A stretch of DNA of 11,664 nt from Spirochaeta sp. (GTDB lineage: Bacteria; Spirochaetota; Spirochaetia; DSM-2461): the NCBI GenBank assembly GCA_030592625.1, contig JAUVIY010000054.1:1-11664 (forward strand), in the 5' to 3' direction. Of this stretch, positions 1-7,049 are shown in pieces. A program made the translations under genes and the position numbers. Within the stretch, counting starts at the first letter, position 1, and each line of letters begins with the position of its first letter. Below the pieces are notes generated by a model. That model was not told where the DNA came from, ran no database searches, and worked only from the letters and a program-made list of their open reading frames with translations.

Positions 1-1
1 A

Positions 2-1840
2 GTCCTGGCGACTGTTGAAGTAGCTTCCCGCAGGGGTCTGGAGGAGCGTTTTGACGGCAGTGTCGGAGGAACGACGGTCCTTGCATCCCATGGAGGTATC
101 CGGCAGGCAACGCCGGCGGAAGCATCGGTCCATCTGCTGCCGGCGGACGGAGAGGTTGATACCGCCGGTATTATGAGCGTGGGATTCGATCCGGCCCTGG
201 CTTCACGGAGTCCCTTCCGGGGGGGGCAGTATGCTCTTATTGAGTCCCTGGCCCGATTGGTGGCTGCCGGTGCGTCCTGGCGCAGGGCCAGGTTCAGCCT
301 TCAGGAATTCTTCGGCCGAACCGATCAGGGACCCGAAGCCTGGGGAAAGCCCCTGGCGGCGTTACTGGGTGCTCTCACGGTACAGCGGCGCTGGGGCCTT
401 CCGGCCATAGGTGGTAAGGACAGTATGAGCGGCAGCTACGAAGAACTGAATGTACCTCCTAGCATCATTGCTTTCGCCGCCGCCGCCATGGATGCCGGTC
501 GGGCCGTCGGTGCCGCCTTGCCCGGGGAAGGCCTCACGCTGGCCCTGGTAACGGCTGCCGCAGAATCACCGGATTTTAACGGACTGGCAGCAGGCTGGGA
601 TTGGATTGAAGACTTGGGTGCCCGAGGTCATTTGAAGGCCGGAGCATCGGTGGGAATCGGCGGATGGGCTTCGAAGCTGGTCCTGAGGTGCCTCGGTAAC
701 AATGTCGGAGCGGAATTGGAAAACACCGATGATTCCGGACCATTTGTTACCGACTATGGAGCCCTCATCATAGTCTCGGACCTGTCTGCAGGCGAATTGA
801 GTGCTGATGCGGCCCGGAGCGAAGTGGAAATAAAAATCCTGGGGCGTAGCATCACTGAATCGACGATATCCTGGCCCGGCGGCTCTTTGCCCCTCGGAGA
901 AGCCGAGGCTGCATGGAGAGGAACCTTTTCCGAAGTCTGGCCCGAGGACTGCAGCCCGGATGAATCGGTCGAGCCGGCAATCGGCAAGCCTGCTATCGGC
1001 AAACCGGGTATGCACCGGAAGAGACGTATTCCCGCAATCGCCAGGCCCAGGGTTTGTATTCCCGTGTTCTCCGGTACCAATGGTGAGGATGACGCCCGTC
1101 GGGCTTTTTTCCGCGCCGGCGCCGAACCCGCAGAACACATTTTTCTCGATCGTAATCCCGATGGTCTCGACTCGGCACTTTCCGGAATTGCCGGAGCCAT
1201 CGATGAAAGTCAGATTCTTTATATATCAGGCGGTTTCTCCGCGGGAGATGAGCCCGACGGAGCGGGAAAGTATATCGCCGCAATTCTCCGACACGACAGG
1301 GTAGCCGAAGCTGTCCGGAGACTGCAGAACCGGGACGGACTGGTATTGGGAATCTGTAACGGGTTCCAGGCCCTTATCAAGAGTGGTTGGCTTCTTACAG
1401 GGGACGCCGCCGTTCCCGGTCAGGATGATCCTGCATTGACCCGAAACCGCATCGGCCGTCATGTCGCACGGGTGGTACGTACCGTGGCGACAGGGGCGAT
1501 AAGCCCATGGCTGTCACAGATCGGCAGGGGAGATATCCACAGCATTCCCGTCAGCCATGGCGAGGGTCGTTTCATCGCTTCGCAGATGGTACTGGAGGAT
1601 CTGGCGGCAACCGGACGAATCGCATTCCAGTACTGTGATGCCGCCGGAAATCCCGCTATGGCAGGGGAGTACAATCCCAACGGTTCGGATATGGCCGTTG
1701 AGGGGATTATTTCACCCTGCGGACGCATTCTGGGGAAAATGGGGCATAACGAGCGATGGAGGCCCGGAACGCTGATCGATGTGCCCGGAATGGAGATTGA
1801 GCAGCCGTTGATTGCCGGCGGTGTGGAATGGTTTCGGTAG
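2..1840 (+). CDS. purL: Phosphoribosylformylglycinamidine synthase, long fused form (5'-truncated)
   Basis: Catalyses the fourth step of IMP synthesis: FGAR + glutamine + ATP to FGAM, in the cytoplasm. The reading frame is open to the left edge, so the true start lies outside; the first in-window ATG (173) is internal. What is present is the C-terminal half: a synthase domain with the motif GGKDSMSGSYEELNVPP (coded near 412-463), a second AIRS-like domain, then a glutaminase domain from about 1045. The glutaminase has its nucleophile Cys in GICNGFQAL (Cys codon 1355), a His in PVSHGEGRF (1556) and a C-terminal GKMGHNER (His 1745, Glu 1751). Fusion of synthase and glutaminase in one chain, and the wording of the motifs, match the roughly 1,250-residue clostridial-type PurL, so separate purS and purQ are not expected. 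The linker carries a small tandem repeat, AIGKP twice (977-1006). It ends 55 bases before purE and is probably in the same operon. Confidence 0.96.
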   Translation, partial: VLATVEVASRRGLEERFDGSVGGTTVLASHGGIRQATPAEASVHLLPADGEVDTAGIMSVGFDPALASRSPFRGGQYALIESLARLVAAGASWRRARFSLQEFFGRTDQGPEAWGKPLAALLGALTVQRRWGLPAIGGKDSMSGSYEELNVPPSIIAFAAAAMDAGRAVGAALPGEGLTLALVTAAAESPDFNGLAAGWDWIEDLGARGHLKAGASVGIGGWASKLVLRCLGNNVGAELENTDDSGPFVTDYGALIIVSDLSAGELSADAARSEVEIKILGRSITESTISWPGGSLPLGEAEAAWRGTFSEVWPEDCSPDESVEPAIGKPAIGKPGMHRKRRIPAIARPRVCIPVFSGTNGEDDARRAFFRAGAEPAEHIFLDRNPDGLDSALSGIAGAIDESQILYISGGFSAGDEPDGAGKYIAAILRHDRVAEAVRRLQNRDGLVLGICNGFQALIKSGWLLTGDAAVPGQDDPALTRNRIGRHVARVVRTVATGAISPWLSQIGRGDIHSIPVSHGEGRFIASQMVLEDLAATGRIAFQYCDAAGNPAMAGEYNPNGSDMAVEGIISPCGRILGKMGHNERWRPGTLIDVPGMEIEQPLIAGGVEWFR

Positions 1841-1880
1841 GGAATGCTGAATAGAGAATGAAGAATGGAGAATGGAGAAT
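1841..1880 (+). repeat. Heptanucleotide-periodic repeat between purL and purE
   Basis: The tetramer GAAT recurs at 1842, 1849, 1856, 1863, 1870 and 1877, exactly every seven bases, each followed by three variable bases; the fourth and fifth units are identical (GAATGGA). It fills nearly the whole gap between the purL stop and the purE ribosome-binding site. This is direct observation. Heptamer tandem repeats between genes are known from other bacteria, for example the STRR sequences of cyanobacteria. Whether this one is dispersed in the host genome cannot be seen here. Confidence 0.8.
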
Positions 1881-1881
1881 T

Positions 1882-1888
1882 GGGGGGG
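1882..1888 (+). promoter_or_regulatory. purE ribosome-binding site formed by a G7 tract
   Basis: Seven consecutive G residues lie seven bases upstream of the purE ATG at 1896. This is the only purine-rich Shine-Dalgarno-like stretch at the right distance, and it decides the start at 1896 over the upstream in-frame ATG at 1872, which sits inside the heptamer repeat and would add eight residues not typical of the family. A pure G run is an unusual ribosome-binding site and is in principle prone to slippage. Confidence 0.6.
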
Positions 1889-1895
1889 TGAATAT

Positions 1896-2375
1896 ATGAA
1901 AGTTGGTATATTGTTCGGAAGCCGCAGTGATGTGGACAAGATGAAGGCTGCGGCCCGGTGTCTGGAAGAGTTCGACATACCCTGGGAGGCCCATGTCCTT
2001 TCAGCTCATCGGGTTCCCGACGAGTTGGAGCGGCGGCTGCAGGAGATGCAGGATTCCGGGGTTAAGGTGTTCATCTGCGGCGCCGGGCTGGCGGCACACC
2101 TGCCGGGAGTGGTGGCCTCGAAGACCACCCTGCCGGTTATCGGGGTGCCTTTGTCGGCCAAGCTGAACGGTATGGATGCCCTGTATTCCATCGTTCAGAT
2201 GCCCAAGCCCATCCCGGTGGCATGCGTGGGTATTGATAATGCGTTTAATGCCGGCATGCTGGCGGTTCAGATGCTGGCTCTGGGGAATGCTGACCTCTCG
2301 CGCCGTCTGGACGAATGGCGTGAGAATATGCGTGAAGATTTTATCGCCGATAACGGCAAAGGGGTAGAACTGTGA
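1896..2375 (+). CDS. purE: PurE, N5-CAIR mutase / AIR carboxylase, class I-like
   Basis: Makes CAIR, the carboxylated imidazole intermediate. In class I enzymes the substrate is N5-CAIR made by PurK; class II enzymes carboxylate AIR directly with CO2. The 159-residue protein has the N-terminal GSRSD phosphate-binding loop (residues 8-12), SAHR with His38, and [10 protein letters not shown] (62-71) with His68, followed by LYSIVQMP. His in AAHLPG and the SAHR loop are class I features. The class II enzyme of Treponema denticola, as I recall it, has an AGRSNALSG-type loop instead. The second Gly of the usual AGGAAHLPG is Leu here. Length is normal for single-domain PurE. The start at 1896 is chosen because it follows the G7 ribosome-binding site and gives the standard N-terminus MKVGILFGS. 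The stop overlaps the purC GTG start by four bases. No purK is visible in the window. Confidence 0.95.
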   Translation: MKVGILFGSRSDVDKMKAAARCLEEFDIPWEAHVLSAHRVPDELERRLQEMQDSGVKVFICGAGLAAHLPGVVASKTTLPVIGVPLSAKLNGMDALYSIVQMPKPIPVACVGIDNAFNAGMLAVQMLALGNADLSRRLDEWRENMREDFIADNGKGVEL

Positions 2376-3094
2376 GTCATAAAAAAATCGAAATGATTTA
2401 CGAGGGCAAGGCCAAGAAGGTATGGGCAACCGACGATCCGGATTTTATCATCGTCGATTACAAGGATGATGCCACCGCGTTCAACGGTATTAAGAAGGGC
2501 ACCATCAGTGGTAAGGGTGTGGTGAACAACACCATGAGCGACCTGATATTCGCCATGCTGGAAAAAAAGGGAATCAGGACTCATTTTGTCGAGAAGCTCT
2601 CTGATAGAGAGACCCTCTGCCGCAAGGTGAAAATTATTCCTTTGGAAGTGATTGTCCGGAATATTACTGCCGGCAGCATGGCCAAGCGTCTGTTCATCGA
2701 CGAAGGCATCAAGCTTCCCCGGCCCATACAGGAGCTCAGCTGGAAGGATGATGCTAAAGGCGATCCTCTCCTCAATGACGACCATGCATTGGCTTTCGAG
2801 CTTTCCACCGAATTGGAACTGGCTGAAATCCACCGTATCGCCGGTGAGGTGAATCGGATTATGAGTGATTTTTTCGATAAGCTTGGTGTCACCCTTGTCG
2901 ATTTCAAGCTTGAATTTGGAAAAACTTCCGACGGTGAGCTTCTTCTGGCCGATGAAATCAGCCCCGACACCTGTCGGTTCTGGGACAAGAAAACCGGCAA
3001 GAAGCTGGACAAAGACCGGTTCCGCCGGGATCTGGGGGACGTCGAGGAAGCCTATACCGAGATGCTTTCCAGGGTGGAGAGGGCGGAAAGATGA
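2372..3094 (+). CDS. purC: SAICAR synthetase (phosphoribosylaminoimidazole-succinocarboxamide synthase)
   Basis: Joins aspartate to CAIR using ATP to form SAICAR, the step directly after PurE. At 240 residues it has the usual length of a bacterial stand-alone enzyme. Visible family motifs are YEGKAKKVW near the N-terminus (10-18, ATP-binding), [11 protein letters not shown] (92-102), DFKLEFG in the second half and [11 protein letters not shown] near residue 195. The start is GTG at 2372, overlapping the purE stop in a GTGA junction; a Shine-Dalgarno-like AAAGGGG lies a few bases upstream inside purE. This arrangement implies translational coupling, sensible because the product of PurE is the substrate of PurC. 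The C-terminal end overlaps the first units of a 7-bp repeat that also carries the purF start. Confidence 0.97.
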   Translation: MSHKKIEMIYEGKAKKVWATDDPDFIIVDYKDDATAFNGIKKGTISGKGVVNNTMSDLIFAMLEKKGIRTHFVEKLSDRETLCRKVKIIPLEVIVRNITAGSMAKRLFIDEGIKLPRPIQELSWKDDAKGDPLLNDDHALAFELSTELELAEIHRIAGEVNRIMSDFFDKLGVTLVDFKLEFGKTSDGELLLADEISPDTCRFWDKKTGKKLDKDRFRRDLGDVEEAYTEMLSRVERAER

Positions 3095-3110
3095 AAGATG
3101 AAAGATGAAA
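3083..3110 (+). repeat. Heptanucleotide tandem repeat over the purC stop and purF start
   Basis: GATGAAA is repeated three times exactly (3090-3110), preceded by a partial unit GCGGAAA (3083-3089). The purC stop codon TGA (3092-3094) comes from the first unit and the purF ATG (3098-3100) from the second. The ATG of the third unit (3105) is out of frame and is followed by a stop after three codons. Because the in-frame start is always the last-but-one ATG, losing or gaining units would keep purF in frame but move its start by seven bases relative to the purC stop and the upstream purine-rich stretch (3076-3086). Confidence 0.85.
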
Positions 3111-4570
3111 TTGTGAAAGCCCGTCACAGAATCCTTGACGATTCCTCTGATGATAAGCTTCACGAGGAATGCGGGGTTTTCGGGCTTTGGGCGCCGCCTG
3201 AGGCTGATGATGAGGCCGATGAGGTGTACCGTGGCCTGCTCGCTCTGCAGCATCGTGGTCAGGAAAGCGCGGGTATCACTGTCGGTGAGGGAGGGGGACT
3301 GAGGACTGAGAAGGGTATGGGCCTTATTTCTCAGGTATTCAGCGCCGGCGATCTTGAGGAAATGAGCGGTCATCTGGGTATCGGCCATGTCCGGTATTCT
3401 ACCGCCGGATCCAGTAATATCGCCAATGCCCAGCCCCTGGAGAGACACGGTAAGCTGGGCGACATCGCTGTGGCCCATAACGGTACTCTGGTGAACGCCG
3501 ATGTGCTTCGTTCCCTCCTTGAAGACGGTGGTGTATTGTTCCGTACGGAGGCCGACTCTGAGGTTCTGCTGGCCATGATCGCCCGGAAGGCCGCCAAGGG
3601 TCTGGAAAATGCCGTCACCGAGGCTATGAGTGCCGTCAAGGGTTCATATGCCCTGGTGATGCTGGTGGGTGATAAGCTCATCGGTGCCCGGGATCCCCAC
3701 GGTATCCGGCCGATGGTTCTCGGGAAGAAGGATAACAGGTGGTACCTGGCCTCGGAGTCCTGTGCCATAAAGTCCGTCGGGGCTGAAACGGTTCGTGATG
3801 TGGCCCCTGGTGAAGTCATTCTCATTGATGAAAACGGTCCCAGGAGTATCGAACAGGATCTGGCTAATGATAGAGCCACCTGTGTTTTTGAATACATTTA
3901 CTTTGCCCGTCCGGACAGTCGAATTGACGGTATTTCGGTGATGGAAAGCCGTCTGGCCATGGGTCGTGAACTGGCCAGGGAGTGGAACGTTGAAGCCGAT
4001 CTGGTTTGTGGAGTACCCGATTCAGGTGTCCCTGCCGCACTGGGTTTTGCCCGGGAATCCGGGGTCCCGTACGGTATCGGGTTTATCAAGAACCATTATG
4101 TGGGACGAACATTCATCCATCCGGATCAGGTAATGAGGGAACGTGCCGTTTCCGTGAAACTCACGGTCCTCATAGAAGAAGTTAAAGGGAAACGGGTGAT
4201 TCTCATTGATGATTCCATTGTTCGGGGTACAACAAGCCGCCGTCTGGTAACCCTTATGAGAGATGCCGGTGCAAAAGAAGTACTGTTCGGTGTTGTTTCA
4301 CCACCGATTACCTATCCATGTTATTTTGGAATCGATACTCCGATAGCCGAGGACCTGATTGCTCATGCCAAGGATGTGGATGCTATAAAGGAAATTCTTG
4401 GTGCTGACTGGCTGGCTTACTTGAGCCTCGAAGGGTTGAAAAAGGCTTTGGAACGTGAAAAAGGTTTCTGTCTGGGCTGTCTGACGGGAACCTATCCGAT
4501 TCCCCCTCACAAACTCCGGAATGGAACAGAAAGGGCAGAGACCCAAGGGGAATCAGATGAGTGTAAATAA
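3098..4570 (+). CDS. purF: Amidophosphoribosyltransferase, Fe-S class
   Basis: Catalyses the first committed step: PRPP + glutamine to phosphoribosylamine. The 490-residue precursor has a 24-residue propeptide before Cys25 (EECGVFG), the N-terminal nucleophile expected to be exposed by self-cleavage. The glutaminase domain follows, with LALQHRGQES and a GHVRYST motif. The C-terminal phosphoribosyltransferase domain has the PRPP loop VILIDDSIVRGT (residues 367-378). Four cysteines sit where the Bacillus subtilis enzyme binds a [4Fe-4S] cluster: Cys262 (CVFEYIYF), Cys408 (YPCYFGID), and Cys458/Cys461 (CLGC). In the mature protein these become about 238, 384, 434 and 437, close to the Bacillus positions. 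The propeptide plus cluster mark it as the Bacillus-type rather than the E. coli-type enzyme, and suggest oxygen-sensitive activity. The start lies three bases after the purC stop; the 3' end overlaps purM by 14 bases. Confidence 0.97.
   Translation: MKDEIVKARHRILDDSSDDKLHEECGVFGLWAPPEADDEADEVYRGLLALQHRGQESAGITVGEGGGLRTEKGMGLISQVFSAGDLEEMSGHLGIGHVRYSTAGSSNIANAQPLERHGKLGDIAVAHNGTLVNADVLRSLLEDGGVLFRTEADSEVLLAMIARKAAKGLENAVTEAMSAVKGSYALVMLVGDKLIGARDPHGIRPMVLGKKDNRWYLASESCAIKSVGAETVRDVAPGEVILIDENGPRSIEQDLANDRATCVFEYIYFARPDSRIDGISVMESRLAMGRELAREWNVEADLVCGVPDSGVPAALGFARESGVPYGIGFIKNHYVGRTFIHPDQVMRERAVSVKLTVLIEEVKGKRVILIDDSIVRGTTSRRLVTLMRDAGAKEVLFGVVSPPITYPCYFGIDTPIAEDLIAHAKDVDAIKEILGADWLAYLSLEGLKKALEREKGFCLGCLTGTYPIPPHKLRNGTERAETQGESDECK
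4545..4550 (+). promoter_or_regulatory. purM ribosome-binding site inside purF
   Basis: AAGGGG ending at 4550 lies six bases upstream of the ATG at 4557. It supports 4557 as the purM start rather than the in-frame ATG at 4521, which would deepen the overlap with purF and add a 12-residue low-value extension. Confidence 0.65.
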
Positions 4571-5582
4571 GCGGGATTCTGCAGCCAGTTACAAAGATGC
4601 CGGTGTGGATAAGGCGGAAGGCCACCGAGCCGTGGAAAAAATGAAAACCTCCGCTGCCGCCACCCATGGACCGCAGGTACTGGGAGGTCTGGGAGCTTTC
4701 GCAAGTCTCTATTCAATGGAAGGCTGGTCCGATCCGATACTGGTGGCGGGCACCGATGGTGTGGGTACCAAGCTCCGCCTGGCGCTTGATGCCGGGAAGC
4801 TTGATGTGATCGGTCGGGATTGTTATGCCATGGTTGCCAATGACATTCTCTGTCATGGTGCCAAACCTTTGTTTTTCCTGGACTATATCGCCTGCGGGAA
4901 ACTGGAGGCCGAAAAAGCCGCCGGAATCGTCGCCGGAATGGCCGATGCCTGCGCTGAAGACGGTTGTGCTCTGGTGGGGGGTGAAACCGCGGAAATGCCC
5001 GGTATTTATGCCAGCGGCGATTATGATGTAGCCGGTTTTGCCGTCGGGGCGGTGGAACGGCCCCGTATGGTGAATGGTACGGCTGTGGAAGAGGGTGATA
5101 CGGTAATCGGTATCGCTTCCAATGGCGTTCACTCCAACGGTTTCAGCCTGGTGAGGGCCTTGTTCCCCGACTTCTCCATGCAATTCAAGGGAAAGCCCCT
5201 TATCGAAAAGCTGCTGATACCGACGCGTCTCTATGGAAGGCCTGTGCGGGCACTTCTTGATGATGGTGCTTCAATAAGAGGAATGGCGCATATTACCGGC
5301 GGGGGATTGCCCGAGAATTTGCCGCGGGCGTTCAACCACCGTAACCTTCAAGCACATGTGGACACAACCGCCTGGCCTGAACCGGATATTTTCGGACTCA
5401 TACGCTCATACGGCGTTCCTGAAGAGGAAATGAGAGGCACATTCAATATGGGTATCGGATTCGCCCTGGTTGTTCCGGAATCGGAAACCGGCGACATTCT
5501 GATATCTCTGGCCGAGTCCGGTGAGAAAGCATGGAAAATCGGCTCGATTCGTAACGGGAAACGCGGCCTATGCTACGACTAG
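4557..5582 (+). CDS. purM: AIR synthetase (phosphoribosylformylglycinamidine cyclo-ligase)
   Basis: Closes the imidazole ring, converting FGAM to AIR with ATP, directly after the PurL step. The 341-residue protein has the family's usual length. It opens with SYKDAGVDKAEGHRAVEKMK and has the ATP-binding loop GTDGVGTKL (residues 65-73), GRDCYAMVANDIL, VGGETAEMPG (about 140-149), SNGVHSNGFSLVR and HITGGGLPENLPR, followed by the FNMGIGFALVV segment. All are standard PurM signatures, in order. The start at 4557 is fixed by a good Shine-Dalgarno sequence and by the normal N-terminus. Its first 14 bases overlap the end of purF, and its last 13 overlap the start of purN, so expression of the three is probably coupled. 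Confidence 0.97.
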   Translation: MSVNKRDSAASYKDAGVDKAEGHRAVEKMKTSAAATHGPQVLGGLGAFASLYSMEGWSDPILVAGTDGVGTKLRLALDAGKLDVIGRDCYAMVANDILCHGAKPLFFLDYIACGKLEAEKAAGIVAGMADACAEDGCALVGGETAEMPGIYASGDYDVAGFAVGAVERPRMVNGTAVEEGDTVIGIASNGVHSNGFSLVRALFPDFSMQFKGKPLIEKLLIPTRLYGRPVRALLDDGASIRGMAHITGGGLPENLPRAFNHRNLQAHVDTTAWPEPDIFGLIRSYGVPEEEMRGTFNMGIGFALVVPESETGDILISLAESGEKAWKIGSIRNGKRGLCYD

Positions 5583-6166
5583 CCATCCTGGCCTCAGGCG
5601 GTGGTTCGAATCTTCAATCCATACTGAACGCCGCAGATAGTGGATTTCTGAAAGGTATTGAGCCGGCACTGGTGGTTGTCGATCGCCTATGCGGAGCTCT
5701 TGAGGGGGCCGCTGCGGCAGGGATTGAAACAGTCTTACTCGACAGGTATCTTCCCGGAAACGGTTTGTCAACCGAGCTGGGTCGCCTGCTTACCGGTCGG
5801 AACATTGATATTGTGGCTCTGGCGGGATGGCTGAGCATTCTTGACTGTGAAATCACCGAACAATGGGCCGGGAGGATGATCAATATCCATCCATCATTGC
5901 TTCCACTTTACGGCGGGCCCGGTATGTACGGCCGGCATGTTCATAAAGCGGTACTGGATGCCGGTGACAATGAGAGCGGATGTTCCGTTCATCTGGTAAC
6001 CAGCGGAGTGGACGAGGGTGAAGTTATCGGGCAGACACGGGTTCCCGTATTTAAAGGTGATACACCGAAAAGCCTGGCCGAAAGGGTTCTGATTGAGGAG
6101 CATAAACTCTATCCGCGGGTACTGGCCGAGCTTGGGGAAACTCTGAATTGTAAATATCTGTGCTGA
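5570..6166 (+). CDS. purN: GAR transformylase, folate-dependent
   Basis: Transfers a formyl group from 10-formyl-tetrahydrofolate to GAR, giving FGAR. The 198-residue protein has the phosphate-binding ASGGGSNLQSIL near the N-terminus (residues 8-19), INIHPSLLP with catalytic Asn105 and His107, and SGVDEGEVIGQ with Asp148. These match the Asn-His-Asp triad of E. coli PurN (106, 108, 144). Length is normal, slightly shorter than E. coli. The start overlaps the last 13 bases of purM; no strong Shine-Dalgarno sequence is visible, so translation probably depends on ribosomes finishing purM. It ends the continuous purL-purN block. No terminator is visible in the 38 bases that follow, so some readthrough into the next gene is possible. 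Confidence 0.97.
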   Translation: MLRLAILASGGGSNLQSILNAADSGFLKGIEPALVVVDRLCGALEGAAAAGIETVLLDRYLPGNGLSTELGRLLTGRNIDIVALAGWLSILDCEITEQWAGRMINIHPSLLPLYGGPGMYGRHVHKAVLDAGDNESGCSVHLVTSGVDEGEVIGQTRVPVFKGDTPKSLAERVLIEEHKLYPRVLAELGETLNCKYLC

Positions 6167-6167
6167 A

Positions 6168-6198
6168 TTGCATTATATATAGTTAACTGCAGTATTAT
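6168..6198 (+). promoter_or_regulatory. Possible promoter for the 6205 gene
   Basis: In the AT-rich gap after purN, TTGCAT (6168-6173) and TATTAT (6193-6198) resemble -35 and -10 boxes, but the 19-base spacer is long. If used, transcription would start at about 6205, the A of the ATG, giving a leaderless message. That would fit the absence of any Shine-Dalgarno sequence upstream. Weak evidence overall. Confidence 0.3.
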
Positions 6199-6204
6199 TA
6201 AGTC

Positions 6205-7044
6205 ATGGGCCGAAATCATCGAACCCGAACCATAGTTTGTTTTCTACTTATTTTCACTGTTCTCTCCACAAGTTCCTTATTTGCCGACCTTGGTGACTTC
6301 GGTGATGCAGTTAAAGAGGATCAGGAGGAAGAACCTGATGAGGAAGAAGAGGAATCAGATGATATTGATGATGACGAGCTTTCAGAATCTGAAGCGGAAT
6401 TGATGGCTTTTCTTTTTGATATTACCATAGGTTTGTGGATGATGCATAACCTGAGCGCCTGGTATACACCGTATCCATATAGTGTTGATTCCTTCAGTAC
6501 GTCGTACGTAGGTCATAATTACAATCTACTTGATTACTTTGATGCAGCAAGGCCGGATCTGAAACAGAATCGGATGTCCTTCTATCTTTCCGGTGGGGCA
6601 TTTCTCATCGACATGGAATATGGGTATACAGCTTCATTCAGAATGACGAGTAAAATTCTGGCGGCCTTCGGAACTGACCTGGAATACCGGTGGTGGGGCG
6701 ATGAATCGGGGAACCTTCATTTTCTCAGGACAGGCGGGCTCCTCCCCATCGTACAGACCGATTTCTTCTCACTCGATCTGGCTATGGCCGGTGCTTTTTT
6801 CTTTGACCTTTTTACATTTTCAGGTTTCACCTTTGGAGCCGTTATATCGACATATCCATTCCGTCCATTATCCTTGGAGTTTCGTGGTGGAGGGATTTTC
6901 TCGTCTACTGTAAATCTCGGAGAAATCGGCGTAAAGATTGGGATTCACTTCAACCGATTTGAGTTTTTCCTGGGTTATTACGGACTATCTCACACAGATA
7001 TGACAATTCACGTATTCGATGCGGGGATCGGGATGCACTTCTGA
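6205..7044 (+). CDS. Secreted acidic protein, probable outer-membrane beta-barrel, family unknown
   Basis: I do not recognise this 279-residue protein. It starts with a basic N-terminus and a hydrophobic signal peptide ending near SSLFA (residue 27). Next comes a hyperacidic stretch, about residues 39-66, in which roughly 20 of 28 residues are Asp or Glu. The remainder is rich in aromatic residues and alternating hydrophobic segments (for example 126-140, 180-216, 225-262) typical of beta-strands, and it ends in Phe (GIGMHF), the usual last residue of outer-membrane barrels. I infer export and insertion in the outer membrane; function is unknown. The start is the only one possible near the signal peptide, because an in-frame TAA lies at 6199. 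No Shine-Dalgarno sequence is visible. The gene is visibly more AT-rich than the flanking purine genes and has no obvious link to purine synthesis, so it may be a later insertion. Confidence 0.75.
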   Translation: MGRNHRTRTIVCFLLIFTVLSTSSLFADLGDFGDAVKEDQEEEPDEEEEESDDIDDDELSESEAELMAFLFDITIGLWMMHNLSAWYTPYPYSVDSFSTSYVGHNYNLLDYFDAARPDLKQNRMSFYLSGGAFLIDMEYGYTASFRMTSKILAAFGTDLEYRWWGDESGNLHFLRTGGLLPIVQTDFFSLDLAMAGAFFFDLFTFSGFTFGAVISTYPFRPLSLEFRGGGIFSSTVNLGEIGVKIGIHFNRFEFFLGYYGLSHTDMTIHVFDAGIGMHF

Positions 7045-7049
7045 TTCCC

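Noticed and set aside
566..1283. Several open frames on both strands inside purL
   Set aside because: They overlap the strongly supported purL glutaminase region and resemble no known proteins; treated as shadows.
1707..1994. Minus-strand open frames spanning the purL-purE gap
   Set aside because: Their repetitive ILHS-type peptides are just the heptamer repeat read backwards.
2267..3478. Long open frame of 403 codons on the minus strand
   Set aside because: It lies wholly antisense to purE, purC and the start of purF, crosses all three, has no ribosome-binding site of note and no recognisable domain. The codon bias of the sense genes explains its length.
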